From the NCBI GenBank assembly GCA_013076295.1, contig RQOL01000718.1, positions 5,492,081-5,556,080 on the forward strand: a stretch of 64,000 nucleotides of DNA, read 5' to 3'. The notes below the pieces were generated by a model that did no database searches, was not told the origin of the DNA, and was given only the letters and a program-made list of their open reading frames with translations. How positions within the stretch are numbered: the first letter of the stretch is position 1; each line of letters begins with the position of its first letter. The position numbers were made by a program, and so were the translations under genes. Positions 62,341 to 64,000 of the stretch are shown one piece after another. The stretch comes from Sanderia malayensis. Lineage: Eukaryota > Cnidaria > Scyphozoa > Semaeostomeae > Pelagiidae.

Positions 62341-64000
62341 CATTGATCTCACAGTTTGAAATGGATGCTTGTCCCTTGGACCTTTATGATTTCCAAGATT
62401 GGTTATCAACCCATTTTTTGTGCCATTTGTTTCATTATATATGTTGGTGTTGTTGAGCTATTTCAGCTGTTGTTTTGTTCTGTTTGTAAATAACCCTCTT
62501 TCTGGGCTATTACCTTAGCGACATGAAGAAGATTGCACAGCTCTTTAACCCTTGAGAGCTCAGCTGCCGAGGTATATAAATTGTCACAATTGAGTACTTC
62601 TCCAACAACCGAAACAATGCAAATAGAAAACAAAGCCTTCCTGGACCAAGGTTTTCTGCATAAAAAATAAGTGTGTTCACAGTAATGGCGACTGACTCAC
62701 TAGCCTATCAAAGAAATCTTTTTCTTATGGTGTTAAATTTAGGGTGTTATTATTGTCGTTTGTGGACATGAGGCATGGCTAATGAAGGATAATGTGATTC
62801 GTGGGAAATTTGTTTTGCTGCTAGAAGGCCGGACCTTAGATTGAGCACTCAATCACAGAATTTTGTACCACTTCGACCTCATCATTGTGAGAACCTTAAC
62901 TTGAATGGCGAAGAACAAGAAGAAGAACCAGGCACAACTGGACTACCTGTTAATATTTTATCGCCTGTTGACTGTCTGCCGGCATATTCAGTTTTTCCAA
63001 CTCTGCCCAAACTTGGGCTAAGAAAAAGGCCGAATTGTGGAAGAATGTTAGAATGACGTGAAGAACAACTTGGACTACAAGGTCCTACAGCAAGTGCCGA
63101 AGCTGTTAATATTATATACCCTACAACGACTCTAGCAAGAGAAGGTTTTCTTATTATGCTGGGGGAGCATTTATTTTCTTTCTAGGTCAATTAAAAAAAA
63201 TTTCAAATAACTGCAACAGCCATGGCAGATTTAGGCATCTTGTCTAGTACCTTGGAAACTTACTCTTAGGGGCATTCATTTGAAGGTTTTTCTTAGATAA
63301 AATATTTTCTAGAATTCTTGTTACAGACACATTCACAACCTAATTTAAGTGCGGTAAAGGTGAATATTGTAGACATGTACATATACATGTATTGTAAACA
63401 TGCAGACATTATAAAAGTTTGAATCAGTTGATGAGATTATGGATGAAGGCATGGACATTGAAGTTGATCCTCGTGATGGTGATGATAATGGCTTAGACAG
63501 TGCAAACAATATTGCTATGATTCCTGAGGTAGTTGATGCTTGTGTTTATTTAAAATTTATTTATGTAAATATTAATGATGGTGGTTTAACATTCCTTGGT
63601 ACCAGGTTGTTTGTTTTATGGCAAGGGTTGCACCTCAAAGCTCTGACTTGCACTGATGAGACCTTAAATTCGAAACACTGTGTCTGTAGTTTGAGTATTG
63701 AACTTGATAACATTTCTTTTGCTTGTTTCAAGTCCTAAAAGCAAAGACAGTCATGATAATAAATGGGAACTGTAATTATCTGGTTCAAGATTTTGAGACT
63801 GAAAAACAGAGGCTCAAGGTACCTACAGTACACTATTGTGGCATACCTGGTGGAAAAACAGGTCTAACATTTTTAAACAGCATGGTGTACAATGAGTCTT
63901 GTGCCATTGCAAAGACCTTTCTTAGGATTTAGATTCCTCAGAAGAATGATTTTTGCACCAACCTTAAAGGCCTACTGCAGTAAAAAAAAGTGATATGATT
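62341..64000. other. unassigned right end of the window
   Basis: Possible exon-like plus frames occur at 62841-63056 (Glu/Pro-rich, PLRPHHCENLNLNGEEQEEE), 63439-63528 (acidic, MDEGMDIEVDPRDGDDNG) and 63735-63932 (NYLVQDFETEKQRLKVPTVH). No domain was recognised and splice structure could not be fixed. TTAACCCTTGAGAG at 62548 resembles a piggyBac-type end, but its orientation does not fit the transposase to its left. Confidence 0.3.

Noticed and set aside
62546..62560. TTAACCCT as a piggyBac end
   Set aside because: It would open an element running to the right, away from the transposase, and no matching inverted partner was found.

Overview
The window is eukaryotic and almost entirely mobile DNA. 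Coding pieces are split by GT-AG introns, base composition is AT-rich, and element families overlap densely. The mix (Helitron and Helentron, Kolobok-like, P, PIF/Harbinger, piggyBac, DIRS-like, BEL/Pao, Ty3/gypsy, LINE, CXC-finger proteins) suggests a marine invertebrate, most plausibly a cnidarian. That is an inference from family content; no conserved single-copy host gene was found.

Layout. 1-1841 is the minus-strand N-terminal part of a Helitron Rep-helicase. 4.0-5.6 kb holds a HARBI1-like fragment cut by a Helitron that contains a LINE 3' end. 5.6-8.4 kb is a decayed gypsy-like element. 8.9-16.5 kb is a decayed CXC-finger protein gene split by a 5.8-kb Kolobok-like transposon (9795-15611). 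That transposon carries a dead transposase on + and, convergent to it, an apparently intact four-exon gene on -. Its product joins a cysteine-rich CXC-like motif to the zinc-binding 'ballast' domain known from the C-terminus of the vertebrate P2X7 receptor. This is the most unusual object here.

16.7-19.1 kb holds two short Helitrons joined head to tail. 18771-35407 is a tandem direct duplication of about 8.32 kb. Each unit carries half a Helitron, a DIRS-like RT/RNase H fragment, a THAP remnant, a BEL/Pao gag-protease segment, the end of a Helentron helicase and the start of a P element. The second unit runs into a complete P element (34299-37050, 31-bp inverted repeats, 8-bp target duplication) that sits in a Helentron just before its endonuclease region. 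A third Helitron and an RPA-like pseudogene follow.

42.6-59.4 kb is an AC-rich Helitron-like territory with an internally deleted Rep-helicase (42655-44081), a complete 748-bp Helitron (46206-46953) and a small TATA-box gene (CDS 47693-48100). Two later insertions lie in it: a PIF/Harbinger transposon (48320-51366, TTA target duplications) and a young Ty3/gypsy element (51585-59175) whose 257-bp LTRs look identical. The gypsy element has a MYND finger between gag and protease, a textbook -1 frameshift signal and a small deletion in its reverse transcriptase. After a TATG-rich repeat, a decayed piggyBac transposase occupies 60.7-61.9 kb, and the last 2 kb is unassigned.
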